From the NCBI GenBank assembly GCA_963781785.1, contig CAWAHD010000005.1:2294001-2358000 (forward strand): a stretch of 64,000 nucleotides of DNA, read 5' to 3'. Each line of letters opens with the position of its first letter. The first letter of the stretch is position 1. A program made the translations under genes and the position numbers. The notes under the pieces were generated by a model. It was not told the DNA's origin. It made no database searches and was given only the letters and a program-made list of their open reading frames with translations. Positions 29,932 to 38,899 of this stretch are shown here, piece by piece. This DNA is from CAWAHD01 sp963781785. GTDB lineage: Bacteria > Planctomycetota > Planctomycetia > Isosphaerales > Isosphaeraceae.

Positions 29932-32079
29932 TTACGTGGAAAACGTTCCGTAGATGTCGTCGCTGGAGGTGGTTGCGAAGTTGCCGATCACCTTGGTCTT
30001 GCCTGTCAGGGTCGTGGTGCCGCTGGCGATATACAGGCCGCCTCCCACTCCCTGGCCGCCATCGTTGCCGCCGGCAGCGACGTTGAGCGTGATCAAGGAG
30101 TCGGTGAGGGTCGTCGTGGCGGCGACAAGGATCCCGGAACAGATCCCGCCGCCATCACCGTTGCCACCGCCGGCACCACCGATGGCGTCGTTGCCGATGA
30201 TCGCGGAGCTCGCGACCGTGAGGGTCCCGTCATTCTCGATGGCGCCCCCGTCGCCGTTGCCGCCCGTGGCGCCGTCCGTGCCGGCGCCGCCCTTGGCGTC
30301 GTTGGCTGAGAGGGTACAGTCGGTCAGGGTGAGCGTCCCGAAGTTCTGAATTCCTCCGCCCAAGCCGAGGCCGATCTGGTTGCCGGCCCCGGATCCGGCG
30401 CCGCCGATCGCCTGGTTGCCGAAAAAGCCGGTGTCGTCAACCGTCACCGTGCCGGAGTTGATGGCGAGGCCGCCGCCGACTCCCCCGCTGCCACCATCGC
30501 CGCCGGGTCCGCCGATCGCGCTGTTGTTCATGAGCAGGCTGTTCGACAGTGTGAGCGTGGTCCCGGCTTCTTGAACGATCGCGCCGCCGACTCCGAAGCC
30601 GCCGTTCGGCCCACCGACCGCCTGATTCGCGATGAACGCACATCCGCTCACGTTCAGCGCACCGCCGAAGCCTTCGCTGGCCAGGGCTCCCGCGACGGCA
30701 CTTCCCCCTGGGACCGATGACGTGGCCGTCACGACGGCCGCGTTGCCCTGGAACGTGCAGCCCGCGAAACTGGACTGCTCGAGGTAAATCGACACGTTCA
30801 ACCTCACGGCCCCTCCCTCTTCATCGTAATCGCCCGTGACCGTATTACCGGTGAACGACGTCCCGGTCACGGCGACGGTAATACCGACGTCGATATACAT
30901 GGCGCCGCCGTACCCGACGGCTCCAACGACCGTGTTTTGCAGGAACATGCTGTTCGCGATGTTGAGATTGCCGGTGGTGCTGGTGCTGTAAGCGCCGTAG
31001 TCGCTCATATAAATGGCTCCACCGGCGGCGGCGCCTTCGTAGCCGGAATCGGCCGCCACGGCCGTGTTGTCCGCGAACAGGCTCCCGGAGATGTTCAGAG
31101 TGATAGAGCCAGTGGCGCTGATTGCACCACCCAGGCTGTCCTGGGAATTGCTGTTGCCGGCTGTGTTGTTCGCGAACGTGCTACCGGTGATCGTCAATGC
31201 GCCTCCACTGGCCAGGATGCCGCCGCCGCCCGCCGCGGAGTTGCTGTTCACGACGCTGTCGTCTATGGTCAGCGTGCCCCCGCCAGCGGAGCTGAAGTCG
31301 GCCATGCCACCGCCGCTGCCAGAGCGGGCCGAGTTGTCGCAAACAACACTTCCCATGACCGTTGCCGTGCCGAGGTTGAGAATGCCGCCGCCCACGAAAC
31401 CAGCCGCATTGTTCGCGATCGTGCTGCCGCTGACTGCCAGGACGGCGTTGGGTTCGTTGTCGATGCCGGCGCCGGAGACGGCCGTGGTATTATTGCTCAC
31501 CACGCTGCCCGTAACCGCCAGGCTGCCATTGTTTGCGATCCCGCCTCCCTCAAAAAGCGCCGAGTTGTTGGTGATAACGCAATTGGCGACCGTCAGGGTG
31601 CCATCGTTGAAGATGCCGCCCCCAACGTAAGGATAGGTGGCCGGTGCCTCGCCCCCCGTGATCGTCAGGCCCGAGACCCTGGCCGCGACGTTGGCATCGA
31701 TCACAAGATCCTGAAATGTGCTGTTGCCGTTGATCGTGACGTCCTTGGCCCCCGGTCCGTCGATCGTCAAATTGGTCGCGACCACCAGCGGCCCGCTGGA
31801 GAGCGTGATGGTCCCGTAGGCGCTCCTGGCAAAGTTGATGATCTCGCCCGAGGTCGCGTTATTGATGGCGTTACGCAACGAGCCGGGCCCGCTGTCGTGG
31901 GTGTTCATCACGGTCACGACGTGGCTCAACAGCGCCCGCACTTCCAGGGAGTCGATCAAGGGCCGGAACCGCGGCCCGCCGCCACACCGGTAACGGCGAT
32001 TCGCCCGCGCCCTATCCTGCAACCGCCATTTTTCAACCCGATTCCCACTCACCTGCGATGTGAATCCGATGAAAGACAT
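29932..32079 (-). CDS. Secreted parallel beta-helix protein with LEPR-xLL-like N-terminus
   Basis: 715 residues, uninterrupted. It has the same architecture as the neighbour: Arg-rich lead, 'IDSLEVRALLSHVVTV', 'DSGPGSLRNAINNATSGEII', then beta-helix coils rich in 'GGGI', 'SxFxxN' and 'TVTGS' turns, ending 'TTLTGKTKVIGNFATTSSDD'. The two proteins match at both ends and differ most in the middle, as expected of an old tandem duplication. Gly/Asn/Thr-rich composition and lack of Cys fit an extracellular protein. Confidence 0.8.
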   Translation of the reverse strand: MSFIGFTSQVSGNRVEKWRLQDRARANRRYRCGGGPRFRPLIDSLEVRALLSHVVTVMNTHDSGPGSLRNAINNATSGEIINFARSAYGTITLSSGPLVVATNLTIDGPGAKDVTINGNSTFQDLVIDANVAARVSGLTITGGEAPATYPYVGGGIFNDGTLTVANCVITNNSALFEGGGIANNGSLAVTGSVVSNNTTAVSGAGIDNEPNAVLAVSGSTIANNAAGFVGGGILNLGTATVMGSVVCDNSARSGSGGGMADFSSAGGGTLTIDDSVVNSNSAAGGGGILASGGALTITGSTFANNTAGNSNSQDSLGGAISATGSITLNISGSLFADNTAVAADSGYEGAAAGGAIYMSDYGAYSTSTTGNLNIANSMFLQNTVVGAVGYGGAMYIDVGITVAVTGTSFTGNTVTGDYDEEGGAVRLNVSIYLEQSSFAGCTFQGNAAVVTATSSVPGGSAVAGALASEGFGGALNVSGCAFIANQAVGGPNGGFGVGGAIVQEAGTTLTLSNSLLMNNSAIGGPGGDGGSGGVGGGLAINSGTVTVDDTGFFGNQAIGGAGSGAGNQIGLGLGGGIQNFGTLTLTDCTLSANDAKGGAGTDGATGGNGDGGAIENDGTLTVASSAIIGNDAIGGAGGGNGDGGGICSGILVAATTTLTDSLITLNVAAGGNDGGQGVGGGLYIASGTTTLTGKTKVIGNFATTSSDDIYGTFST

Positions 32080-32921
32080 GTGTCACTCCGTGATGGGAAA
32101 AAACGAAGGAATCAATTCGCGCACCCATTCCCATAGGCGCCGCTGGAACAGAAGTTGGGCGCACGGCGAAATCTGGAATTGGATTTTTCGGACTCGACGG
32201 CGGTTCTATTTGATCCACCCGGAGAATGGGGAGAGCTGTTGCCGGTGCAGCGCCGCGGTTGATAGGGGTAGGGAGCGCTCGTTAAGGGCTCCAGCGAGCG
32301 CCAGACGCCCCTTTATTCGCGTCCCCAACTCGTGCAAGGTCATTTAGCCGCAAATACCGGCACCCTCTCCTTTTGGGAGAGGGCTGGGGTGAGGGTCCGG
32401 ATGATCACGTTCGGCCAGGATTCGCTTCCGGCGATTCAACTTGGGAAGGCTCTCGGTGGCGCTCGGCCCTCACCCCAGCCCTCTCCCAAAAGGAGAGGGA
32501 GTCGGTCAGATCCATCCGCCGCCGTTGAGTGCTCGCCTCGCCACGCTGGCCCAAAATGCCATCGGTAACGAGCTGCACCGTATCGCCCCCCAGCGTCGCG
32601 CGCGGCATCGCCGTCACATTCGCCAGAACCCACAAGTCACGCATGGTCGCCTTTCCGTTTCGACAAGGTTCCGATTATTAAGCCGCCGCGGTCTAACATC
32701 ATTCGCAACAAGTCATTACATCCGAAATTGGGGGTTCCGATTATTCAGCCGCCGCGTGTAAGTCCAATGCCTGTAAGGCCGCGGCGGCCGGGGCGGCGTT
32801 TTTGACCTTCACAGCGTTGCGCATCCCTCTTGACGAGCACAACGTAGGTCAGGCTGGAAAGCCTGACCTACAGAAGACCCGGTTGCCGGGCCATCTGTCG
32901 CGACATGGTTTTATCCAGCCT
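32080..32921. other. Repeat-bearing intergenic region
   Basis: About 840 bases with no convincing gene. From 32080 to about 32180 it resembles the region upstream of the other beta-helix gene (29720-29810), sharing 'CATAGGCGCCG' and 'GGGCGCACG'. It also holds a 33-bp perfect inverted repeat (32363/32467), two copies of 'GGTTCCGATTATT' with 'AGCCGCCGCG' (near 32667 and 32732), and a GTAGGTCAGGCT palindrome at about 32844-32871. A 79-codon minus-strand frame (32405-32644) runs through the repeat and is probably not a gene. Confidence 0.5.
32363..32499. repeat. 33-bp perfect inverted repeat pair
   Basis: The left arm 32363-32395 begins CCCTCTCCTTTTGGGAG and ends CTGGGGTGAGGG. The right arm 32467-32499 is its exact reverse complement, with 71 bases between. 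Each arm itself contains a small hairpin (CTCTCC-ttttg-GGAGAG). This sequence type is a widespread dispersed bacterial repeat. The pair may be a small non-autonomous element. Confidence 0.75.
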
Positions 32922-33419
32922 TTATGCCTTCGAGGCTTCAGTCGTGGTCGCCTCGCGCAGCTTTCGGGTTTCTTGATCGGCAATCCGGAGCGAGCGGACG
33001 GCGAAGTCTCGAATGAGGGAGAGCTCCTGCGCACCGTAGCCAGAAAACATCAAGGCGGTCTCCCGCCCCATCGACTCGAAGAGCGGGCCGATCTTCCGCT
33101 CGATCTGTTTCAGGTCCGGCTCGACGATCACCCGCCGGCGGTCGCCCGCGTCCCGCGCCCGCCGCACGAATCCGGCCTTCTCCAGCCGGTCGATGACGCC
33201 GGTGATGGCACCCGTGGTGAGGCCGGTGCGCACGGCCAGTTCCCCAGCCGTGATCGGGCCGCTCCGCGCCAGGATGCCCGCACACTTGTGATCCGTGACA
33301 TTCATCGCCAGCCGGTCCGCGACCGCCTGGTGAAACAGAATCGTCGCCGTGCTGAGGTCGCGCATCATATCCACAAGCTCGGCCACCAGCTCAGCCTTGT
33401 CCGCTACGTCTCTTGACAC
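32922..33419 (-). CDS. MarR family transcriptional regulator
   Basis: 165 residues with a MarR winged-helix fold: dimerisation helix 'ATILFHQAVADRLAMN', HTH 'ITAGELAVRTGLTTGAITGV', and wing 'KAGFVRRARDAGDRRRVIVE' with the conserved DxRxR. It is divergently transcribed from the methyltransferase gene, with only 96 bases between them. The spacer contains a perfect palindrome suitable as a MarR operator. It probably represses itself and the methyltransferase/CMD genes in response to a ligand. Confidence 0.9.
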   Translation of the reverse strand: MSRDVADKAELVAELVDMMRDLSTATILFHQAVADRLAMNVTDHKCAGILARSGPITAGELAVRTGLTTGAITGVIDRLEKAGFVRRARDAGDRRRVIVEPDLKQIERKIGPLFESMGRETALMFSGYGAQELSLIRDFAVRSLRIADQETRKLREATTTEASKA

Positions 33420-33446
33420 GACCGGCTAATCCGCTTAGAAACTAAA

Positions 33447-33465
33447 TATCTTATAAAGTAAGATA
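33447..33465. promoter_or_regulatory. Palindromic operator in the MarR-methyltransferase spacer
   Basis: TATCTTA-taaag-TAAGATA, a perfect 7+5+7 palindrome in an AT-rich island of otherwise GC-rich DNA, between divergent start codons. MarR-family dimers typically bind 16-20 bp palindromes in such spacers. Assignment is by position and symmetry. Confidence 0.65.
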
Positions 33466-33515
33466 CTTTGCCGATTAGTAAACTACCTGGGAAGATATTG
33501 TAATGGAGTATTTCC

Positions 33516-34194
33516 ATGAGTGCTACTCTGGGAACGGCGAGGCCGCGGAAAGGCCATAAGGGCCTGGGAATGGACGGGCCGATCGCGCTGGTACGCCAGG
33601 AACACGGGAAAGAATATCGACGAGTTCCGAAAGCTGGCACGTGCTCTGGCCGGTCAGCTCGAGGAAGGCTCGAGCGTCCTTGAAGTGGCTCCCGGCCCGG
33701 GGTACCTGGCGATCGAGCTCGCCAAGCTCGGCCGCTTTCGGGTGGTGGGATTGGACATCAGCCAGACTTTTGTCGCGATCGCGACTGCGAACGCCAGGAG
33801 CGCGGGCGTCATGGTGGCCTTTCAGCTTGGCAACGCCTCGGCGATGCCGTTTGAGTCGGACTCGTTTGACTTGATCGTCTGCCGCGCTGCGTTCAAAAAC
33901 TTTGCCGAGCCCGAGGGAGCGCTTACCGAAATGTACCGTGTGCTCAAGCCCGGCCGAATGGCGCTCATCATCGATCTGCGCAAGGACGCCTCGCCCGCGG
34001 ACATTGCCGCCGCGGTTAGCGACATGAAGCTGGGCTGGCTGACCTCGCTGATCACGAGATTCATCTTGCGCATGCTGCTCAAGCGCGCTCACTCGAATGA
34101 TTCGTTCCGGCGGATGGCCGCGCAGACCCCATTCAAGACGTGCGGTTTCCGAGAAGAGTCGATCAGCCTGGAAATCATGCTCAAGAAGCCGTGA
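33516..34194 (+). CDS. Class I SAM-dependent methyltransferase (frameshifted)
   Basis: The N-terminus 'MSATLGTARPRKGHKGLGMD' from ATG 33516 continues, after a frame change near 33588, as 'WYARNTGKNIDEF'. SAM-binding motif I is 'VLEVAPGPGYLAIELAKL', followed by 'VVGLDISQTFVAIA' and motif 'FDLIVCRAAFKNFAEPEGAL'. The C-terminal half ('LITRFILRMLLKRAHSNDSF') is the usual cap. It is a ubiE/Methyltransf_11-type enzyme of about 225 residues, substrate unknown. It is divergent from marR and 111 bases upstream of the CMD selenoprotein gene, so it is probably co-regulated. Confidence 0.8.
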
Positions 34195-34305
34195 GAAGGC
34201 TCGTGGGCCATCCACGGCGCAACTTGCGTGTCCCCCTTTTGGTACGATACTTGCGTCCGAGACCGGCTGGGGTTGATCAACCAGAACCGAATGGAGGAAG
34301 CCACG

Positions 34306-34914
34306 ATGGCGCGCATGAATGGTCTCGAGCCTCGTCAGGCAGGCTTGATCGCGCGGCTGTTGTACGCGATGGCCGAGCGCAAGATAGGAAAGATCACCGG
34401 CAAGAACCGGCTGGTCGAGCCCGTGAAGATCACGGCCCATCACGGTGGATTGCTCTGGGCATATGGCCAGATGGAGATGGGTCAGGCAGCCGCGCACACC
34501 GTCCCGGACCCGCTGAAATCGCTTGCGGGCATCATGGCTGCCAGCCAGATTGGTTGTCCGTTCTGAATGGATATCGGCTCTGCCGTGGGCAGACAGCAAG
34601 GCGTGACCGACCAGCAGATCCTTGAGCTCGCTGAGTTCGAGAGCAGCCCGGCGTTTTCGCCGCTCGAGAAGCTGGTGCTGCGGTATGCGATCGCCATGAC
34701 GCAAACTCCAGTCGAAATCTCCGACGAGTTTTTTGAGCAGTTGAGACAGCACTTCGATCCCCGCCAGATGGTCGAGCTGACCTCGGCGATCGCCTGGGAG
34801 AATTACCGGGCGCGGTTCGACCACGCGTTCGGCATCGAGGCGGAGGCATTCTCGGAAGGGGCCGCATGCGCTCTGCCCGCACGCAAGCGGACCCCGAGCG
34901 AATCGGCTGTGTGA
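34306..34914 (+). CDS. Probable selenoprotein: carboxymuconolactone decarboxylase/AhpD-like protein with in-frame TGA
   Basis: 202 codons from ATG 34306 (GGAGGAAG five bases upstream). An in-frame TGA lies at codon 87 (34564-34566). The frame continues without change: 'MAASQIGCPF', TGA, 'MDIGSAVGRQQGVTDQQ', then 'FSPLEKLVLRYAIAMTQTP', 'FDPRQMVELTSAIAWENYRA' and 'RFDHAFGIEAEAF', the complete CMD C-terminus. Homologues have CPxC-(L/M)DIxSAxGR at this place, so the TGA replaces the second redox Cys, giving C84-P-F-U87. A hairpin with a GTG loop lies 13-27 bases downstream. AhpD-like selenoproteins with CxxU are known in bacteria. The likely role is peroxide or alkylhydroperoxide reduction. The alternative is a nonsense mutation. 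Confidence 0.75.
34579..34593 (+). promoter_or_regulatory. Candidate bacterial SECIS hairpin
   Basis: TCTGCC-GTG-GGCAGA, a perfect 6-bp stem with a three-base loop beginning with G. Eighteen nucleotides separate the TGA from the loop, inside the range known for SelB-dependent elements, and the loop starts GU as in E. coli fdhF. It is within the coding region, as in all bacterial selenoprotein genes. Confidence 0.65.
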
Positions 34915-34937
34915 ATCAAAAGCGGCGAGAGGGAACA

Positions 34938-35121
34938 ATGATCCGTCGTCGCGATCGAAGCGATAGTATTCGGTATCGCGGCTCTTTTCGGGTTCCGGGG
35001 ATTGCAGCGAATTGTCCGCCGCAGGGCTCCGCTCTCGCGCAAACTGATGGACTCGATCGTCCTGACCGGACTGAAACTCACAGTCGCGGTCTGCGCGGTA
35101 TTCACCTGGACCTTGCTCTGA
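34938..35121 (+). CDS. Small membrane protein (frameshifted, tentative)
   Basis: Downstream of the selenoprotein, ATG 34938 with GAGAGGG upstream opens 'MIRRR'. A one-base shift near 34950 gives 'AIEAIVFGIAALFGFRGL', then 'RRAPLSRKLMDSIVLTGL' and 'KLTVAVCAVFTWTLL' before TGA 35119-35121. Two hydrophobic helices separated by a basic loop make a plausible small membrane protein of about 60 residues. No family was recognised. It depends on a frame correction. Confidence 0.35.
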
Positions 35122-35454
35122 CTCGAAGACCCGATTCGCCGCCGGATTAAGCAAGCCGCCCGGAGGCGACGACGCGTCCTCTCGTGGAATCGCGCCACGT
35201 CGAGGTGGCCGGTACTGCCGGAATGTCCATGAGAGAATGTAGCGGATCGACGTCTCGTCTATTTCGAATTCGTGACCGTCTTCCCTGAAATGTAATGATG
35301 TCGGACCTGGCCCGGCGCCGTCCGTGAAGCGTGAAACGAATCGATGACGATGCCCGTGCCGGCCCCACGCTCGGATGCACGACGAGCAAGCGGCTTGCCC
35401 TTTGAGCAAGCTTGTCGTGACAATAGGCCTTCCGACCTGATGAGGTACATGGGA

Positions 35455-37056
35455 ATGTCCGGGACCATTTCCCGCGATGAATTTGTCCAGCGATTGAGCG
35501 AGAGTCGGCTTCTGGCCGGGGCCGATCTCCGCGCCGCGCTCGACGGTCTCCCCGATGAACCGGGCGTCTCCGATGCCAGCAAACTCGCCAGCAGTTTGGT
35601 CGACACCGGCCGGCTGACATCCTTTCAGGCCGAGGCGATTCTGGACGGCCGAGTGTCGAAATTGCGAATCGGCAATTACACGATCCTCAGCCGGCTGGGA
35701 GCCGGCGGCATGGGGACTGTCTTCAAGGCCCGGCACCGCGCGATGAACCGGGTTGTTGCACTCAAGGTTCTCTCGCGTGACAGCTCCGGGCCGGGCGATC
35801 ACACCCTGCGATTCCAGCGTGAGGTCGAGACGATCGCGCAGCTCAGCCACCCCAACATCGTCATGGCGTACGACGCCGGTGAAGCCGAGAACGGGCTGTA
35901 CCTGGTGATGGCGTATGTCGACGGCAACGACCTTGCTGCCGAAGTCGCAGAACGAGGGCCACTCTCCACGGCAGACGCCACGGACTGCATCCTCCAGGCC
36001 GCCCGGGGGCTCGCCTACGCTCACAACCATGGCATCATCCACCGCGACGTCAAGCCGGCGAATCTGCTGCGCACGACATCGGGCGTGGTCAAGGTGGCCA
36101 ACCTCGGGCTGGCGCATCTCAGCGATCCTGATATGAGCACTGTGAACGCGTCGCTGACACACGCCGGCAACCTCCTCGGCACCGCCGACTACATGGCTCC
36201 CGAGCAGGCGCTGGACTCGGCGACCGTCGACTATCGCGTTGACATCTATAGCCTGGGCTGCACGCTCTTCTTCCTTTTGGCGGGCCGGCCCATGTACTCG
36301 GCCGGCTCGCTCGTGGCGCTCTTGCTCAAAAACCGTGACGCCGCGATCCCGTTGCTCTGCCAAGCTCGGTCCGATGTGCCCGCCGAGCTGGAAGTGCTCT
36401 ACCAGCGGATGGCGGCCAAGAGGCCGGAGGATCGCTTTCCGACCATGGCCGAAGTCGTGGACGCCCTGGAAGGCGTGGCACGGACCGTCGCCCTCTCGAG
36501 CGCGCGACCTGCTCTTGCCAGGCCGTCCAACGCGGGGGCATCGTCGACGGCCGTCACCGTGGTTGCCGACGCGATCGTACCCGTGAGCTCCGGTGACTTT
36601 GGCCTGAATGCCCCCCTGACCGCAGTCGGAGACGCAGCGCCCTCCTCGGACGTGCGCCGTGTGTCCGATCTGACAGTCGTGCTGGTCGAGCCCTCCCGCT
36701 TCCAGGCCAGGATCGCGCAGAGATACCTTCGGGAATTGCGCATCGAGAACGTTCACGCCATACGCTCCGGCCGGCACGCGCTCGAGCTGGTCAAGCGCGA
36801 GGGAGCCAGCGTGGTCCTGAGTTCCTTGCACCTGGTGGACATGACCGGGGTGCAACTGGCCCAGGCCGTGCACGACGATCCGGGCTGTTCGGGTGTCGGC
36901 TTCGTGCTCGCTTCGAGCGATTGCGGCAGCCTCGCGGACAGCAAAGCTCACGATGCCCCGCTGGCGGTGTTGCTGGCGAAACCATACGACCTCCGGCGGC
37001 TGGCCGAAGCGCTCGCCCAGGCCACTGGGCGAATCGTTGAGGAGATCCTCGGCTGA
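35455..37056 (+). CDS. Hanks-type Ser/Thr kinase fused to a degenerate receiver domain
   Basis: 533 residues from ATG 35455 (GAGG upstream; an in-frame start at 35344 would add 37 residues of no recognised type). There is an N-terminal helical region, then a kinase domain: glycine loop 'LGAGGMGTVF' (about residue 81), 'ALKVL', 'FQREVETI', catalytic 'HRDVKPANLL' (about 196) and 'GTADYMAPEQ'. The DFG motif reads 'NLG' (Asn216), losing the Mg-binding Asp. The C-terminal ~120 residues have a CheY-like layout ('VVLVEPSRFQARIAQRYL', 'LLAKPYDLRRLAEAL'). The phosphoacceptor Asp is replaced ('VVLSSLHLVDMTG'), while the conserved Lys remains. It may act as a pseudokinase scaffold. Confidence 0.85.
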   Translation: MSGTISRDEFVQRLSESRLLAGADLRAALDGLPDEPGVSDASKLASSLVDTGRLTSFQAEAILDGRVSKLRIGNYTILSRLGAGGMGTVFKARHRAMNRVVALKVLSRDSSGPGDHTLRFQREVETIAQLSHPNIVMAYDAGEAENGLYLVMAYVDGNDLAAEVAERGPLSTADATDCILQAARGLAYAHNHGIIHRDVKPANLLRTTSGVVKVANLGLAHLSDPDMSTVNASLTHAGNLLGTADYMAPEQALDSATVDYRVDIYSLGCTLFFLLAGRPMYSAGSLVALLLKNRDAAIPLLCQARSDVPAELEVLYQRMAAKRPEDRFPTMAEVVDALEGVARTVALSSARPALARPSNAGASSTAVTVVADAIVPVSSGDFGLNAPLTAVGDAAPSSDVRRVSDLTVVLVEPSRFQARIAQRYLRELRIENVHAIRSGRHALELVKREGASVVLSSLHLVDMTGVQLAQAVHDDPGCSGVGFVLASSDCGSLADSKAHDAPLAVLLAKPYDLRRLAEALAQATGRIVEEILG

Positions 37057-37087
37057 GCGAGGACTCTCAAACAGGGCCTGTATCATT

Positions 37088-37980
37088 TTACCTCTCGGGC
37101 CTGGTCGCCGGTCCGGTCTCGACCGGCGTGTCTTCGATGTTTCCCCAATCGGACCAGCCGGCATAGTAGTTGCGCAGTTGGGAGGCCGAGCCGCTCGAAC
37201 ACGAATGCGTCCACCGAGGCCCGCCCACCGCTCTGGCAGTGTGTGATGACCGCCTCACCCGGCTTGATCCCGGCCTTGGCGGCCCTGGCGCGAAGCTCGG
37301 TCTCGTCGAGGAACCGTCCGTCCTTGTCCACGAGCTGAGCCCACTCCAGATGGCAGGCCCCGGGGACCCGACCGCCTCGCTTCGAGCGCTTCTCCGCGCC
37401 GGTGTACTCCGCGTCGCTTCGCGCATCGACCACCCGCACCTGCCCCTTTTTGACCGCATCGAGGACATCCGCCCGGGTCGCCAGTTTCTCGGCGCGGAAA
37501 CGAACCCGCACCGCGCTTGGCGCCGCCTTCGGAAACCTCGGTGGTCACGGGCCTCCGCTCCTTCTGCCATAAAGGGAAGCCGCCGTCGACCAGGCCAACC
37601 CGCTCGACGCCCAGGTATCGCAGCAGCCACCAGAGCCGGGCGGCGTCGACCTGGCGTCTCGCGTCGTAGACCAGGACCAGAGTGTTCTGGCCGATGCCCA
37701 AAGGCTCGATCCATGACTCCCAGACGGTGCGGTCGGTGAGGACGCCCTTTCGCGCGGCCAGCACTTCGGCGGCCTTGATGTCGACCCATAAAGCACCTGC
37801 GATGTGGCCCTTGTCGTACTCGCTCCGCGGCCTCGCGTCCAGCAAGCGAAGATCGGCCTCGCCGAGGCGACGCTCGAGGCCGTCGAACGACACGAGCATC
37901 GGGGACCGGACCGGCACGTCATCGCCCGCGGCAACGAACGCCACGACGAGCGCCAGGGTTGAGTGGAGGAGGTATGTCAC
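37088..37980 (-). CDS. Secreted tandem-rhodanese sulfurtransferase (frameshifted)
   Basis: Two rhodanese domains behind a signal peptide ('YLLHSTLALVVAFVAAG'). Domain 1 has 'RLLDARPRSEYDKGHIAGAL' and 'LVLVYDARRQVDAARLWWLL' (inactive copy, no Cys). After a frame change near 37510, domain 2 has 'VRVVDARSDAEYTG' and the active loop 'HCQSGGRA' with the persulfide Cys. A second change near 37180 gives the correct end 'NYYAGWSDWGNIEDTPVE'. The layout matches thiosulfate/3-mercaptopyruvate sulfurtransferases, about 297 residues. It is likely exported. Confidence 0.8.
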
Positions 37981-38422
37981 GGGCGCCTGCCTCGCAAAGG
38001 TCCTTGTGCGTGATCGGTTCTGGATCGGTCACCGCGGCGATCCGCTCATGATGGCCATTTTCGACCCGGCAATGCTGGCGGTCAATGTCGGATGACCCCG
38101 AGCGGGCTCTGCTCGATTCGCAGGGTCCGGACCCCTTGACAGTCGGCCATTGGCGCCAAGCACGAATTCTCGATTCGGAAATCCGCTACAAGGCCACGCT
38201 GGCAATCAGCTCGGAAGCCGCCTTGCGCCCCGCCGTGATTGACGCGATGATTCTGGCGCCGAGGCGCGCACCGATGGGGCCGACGCAAGCGCACGCGAGG
38301 CGCCACGCAGGCGCATGCGGCTCGACGCCTTGACAGCACCTCACTCGATTCCGACAATGCTTGTGGTCTGGATCATTTCCGGCGGAGCCGGCCATCGACT
38401 CGACGGTGACAACTGGCACGTG
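37981..38422. other. Intergenic, no gene recognised
   Basis: About 440 bases between divergent genes (rhodanese on minus, Cys-rich protein on plus). Open frames on both strands lack family features. No clear promoter could be picked with confidence. Confidence 0.4.
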
Positions 38423-38899
38423 ATGCACCTTCGCCCGTCATATCCTCGACCCACCAAGAGCGGCCTCCTCCTCGGGCTCGTGCTGATGCTCGTGTCCGGC
38501 GGCGAGGGTGCCTGCGCCGAATCGGTCTCGTCAGCTTCCTGGGATGCCGAGTCTCATGCGCATGTCTGCAAGTGTGGCTCGCGTTGCCGCGGGGCTTCCT
38601 GCTGCTGCGGCAGGCATTCGACCTCCCGGCAGAGGTCAACGGAATCCGTCACCGTCTCTTCCCCCGATGTGCGAGAACTCGCATCCGGACCTTGCCTGGG
38701 TGAAGCTCCCTGTGGCGACCCCGGGCTGCCGGGGTCGACGGCTTCCGTCGCCACCGGCAGAACCGCCGCGCTTTCCCTGTCTGCCGCGTACCGGCCCTCG
38801 ACGGCCACTGTTCTCCTCGCCCCGCCAACGTCTTGCCGGCGTCATCCGCGGTCGTCTTCGCGGATCGATCGGCCTCCGAGACCGCGCCGCTCGGCCTGA
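38423..38899 (+). CDS. Secreted Cys-rich hypothetical protein
   Basis: 158 residues from ATG 38423. Signal-like start 'SGLLLGLVLMLVSGGEGACA', then a dense Cys cluster 'HVCKCGSRCRGASCCCGRH' (seven Cys in about 17 residues), suggestive of metal binding or a metallothionein-like site. The C-terminal half is Ser/Pro/Arg-rich and may be out of frame relative to the native protein, given the many indels in this window. Small planctomycete proteins with a similar CxCGxxCRGxSCCC block exist; function is unknown. Confidence 0.5.
   Translation: MHLRPSYPRPTKSGLLLGLVLMLVSGGEGACAESVSSASWDAESHAHVCKCGSRCRGASCCCGRHSTSRQRSTESVTVSSPDVRELASGPCLGEAPCGDPGLPGSTASVATGRTAALSLSAAYRPSTATVLLAPPTSCRRHPRSSSRIDRPPRPRRSA

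Noticed and set aside
32405..32644. 79-codon minus-strand gene
   Set aside because: Its C-terminal third is translated inverted-repeat DNA, and the rest matches no family I recognise.
33523..37164. Very long minus-strand open frame (about 1200 codons)
   Set aside because: It lies antisense to the kinase, selenoprotein and methyltransferase genes, has no family features, and is a by-product of GC-rich codon use.
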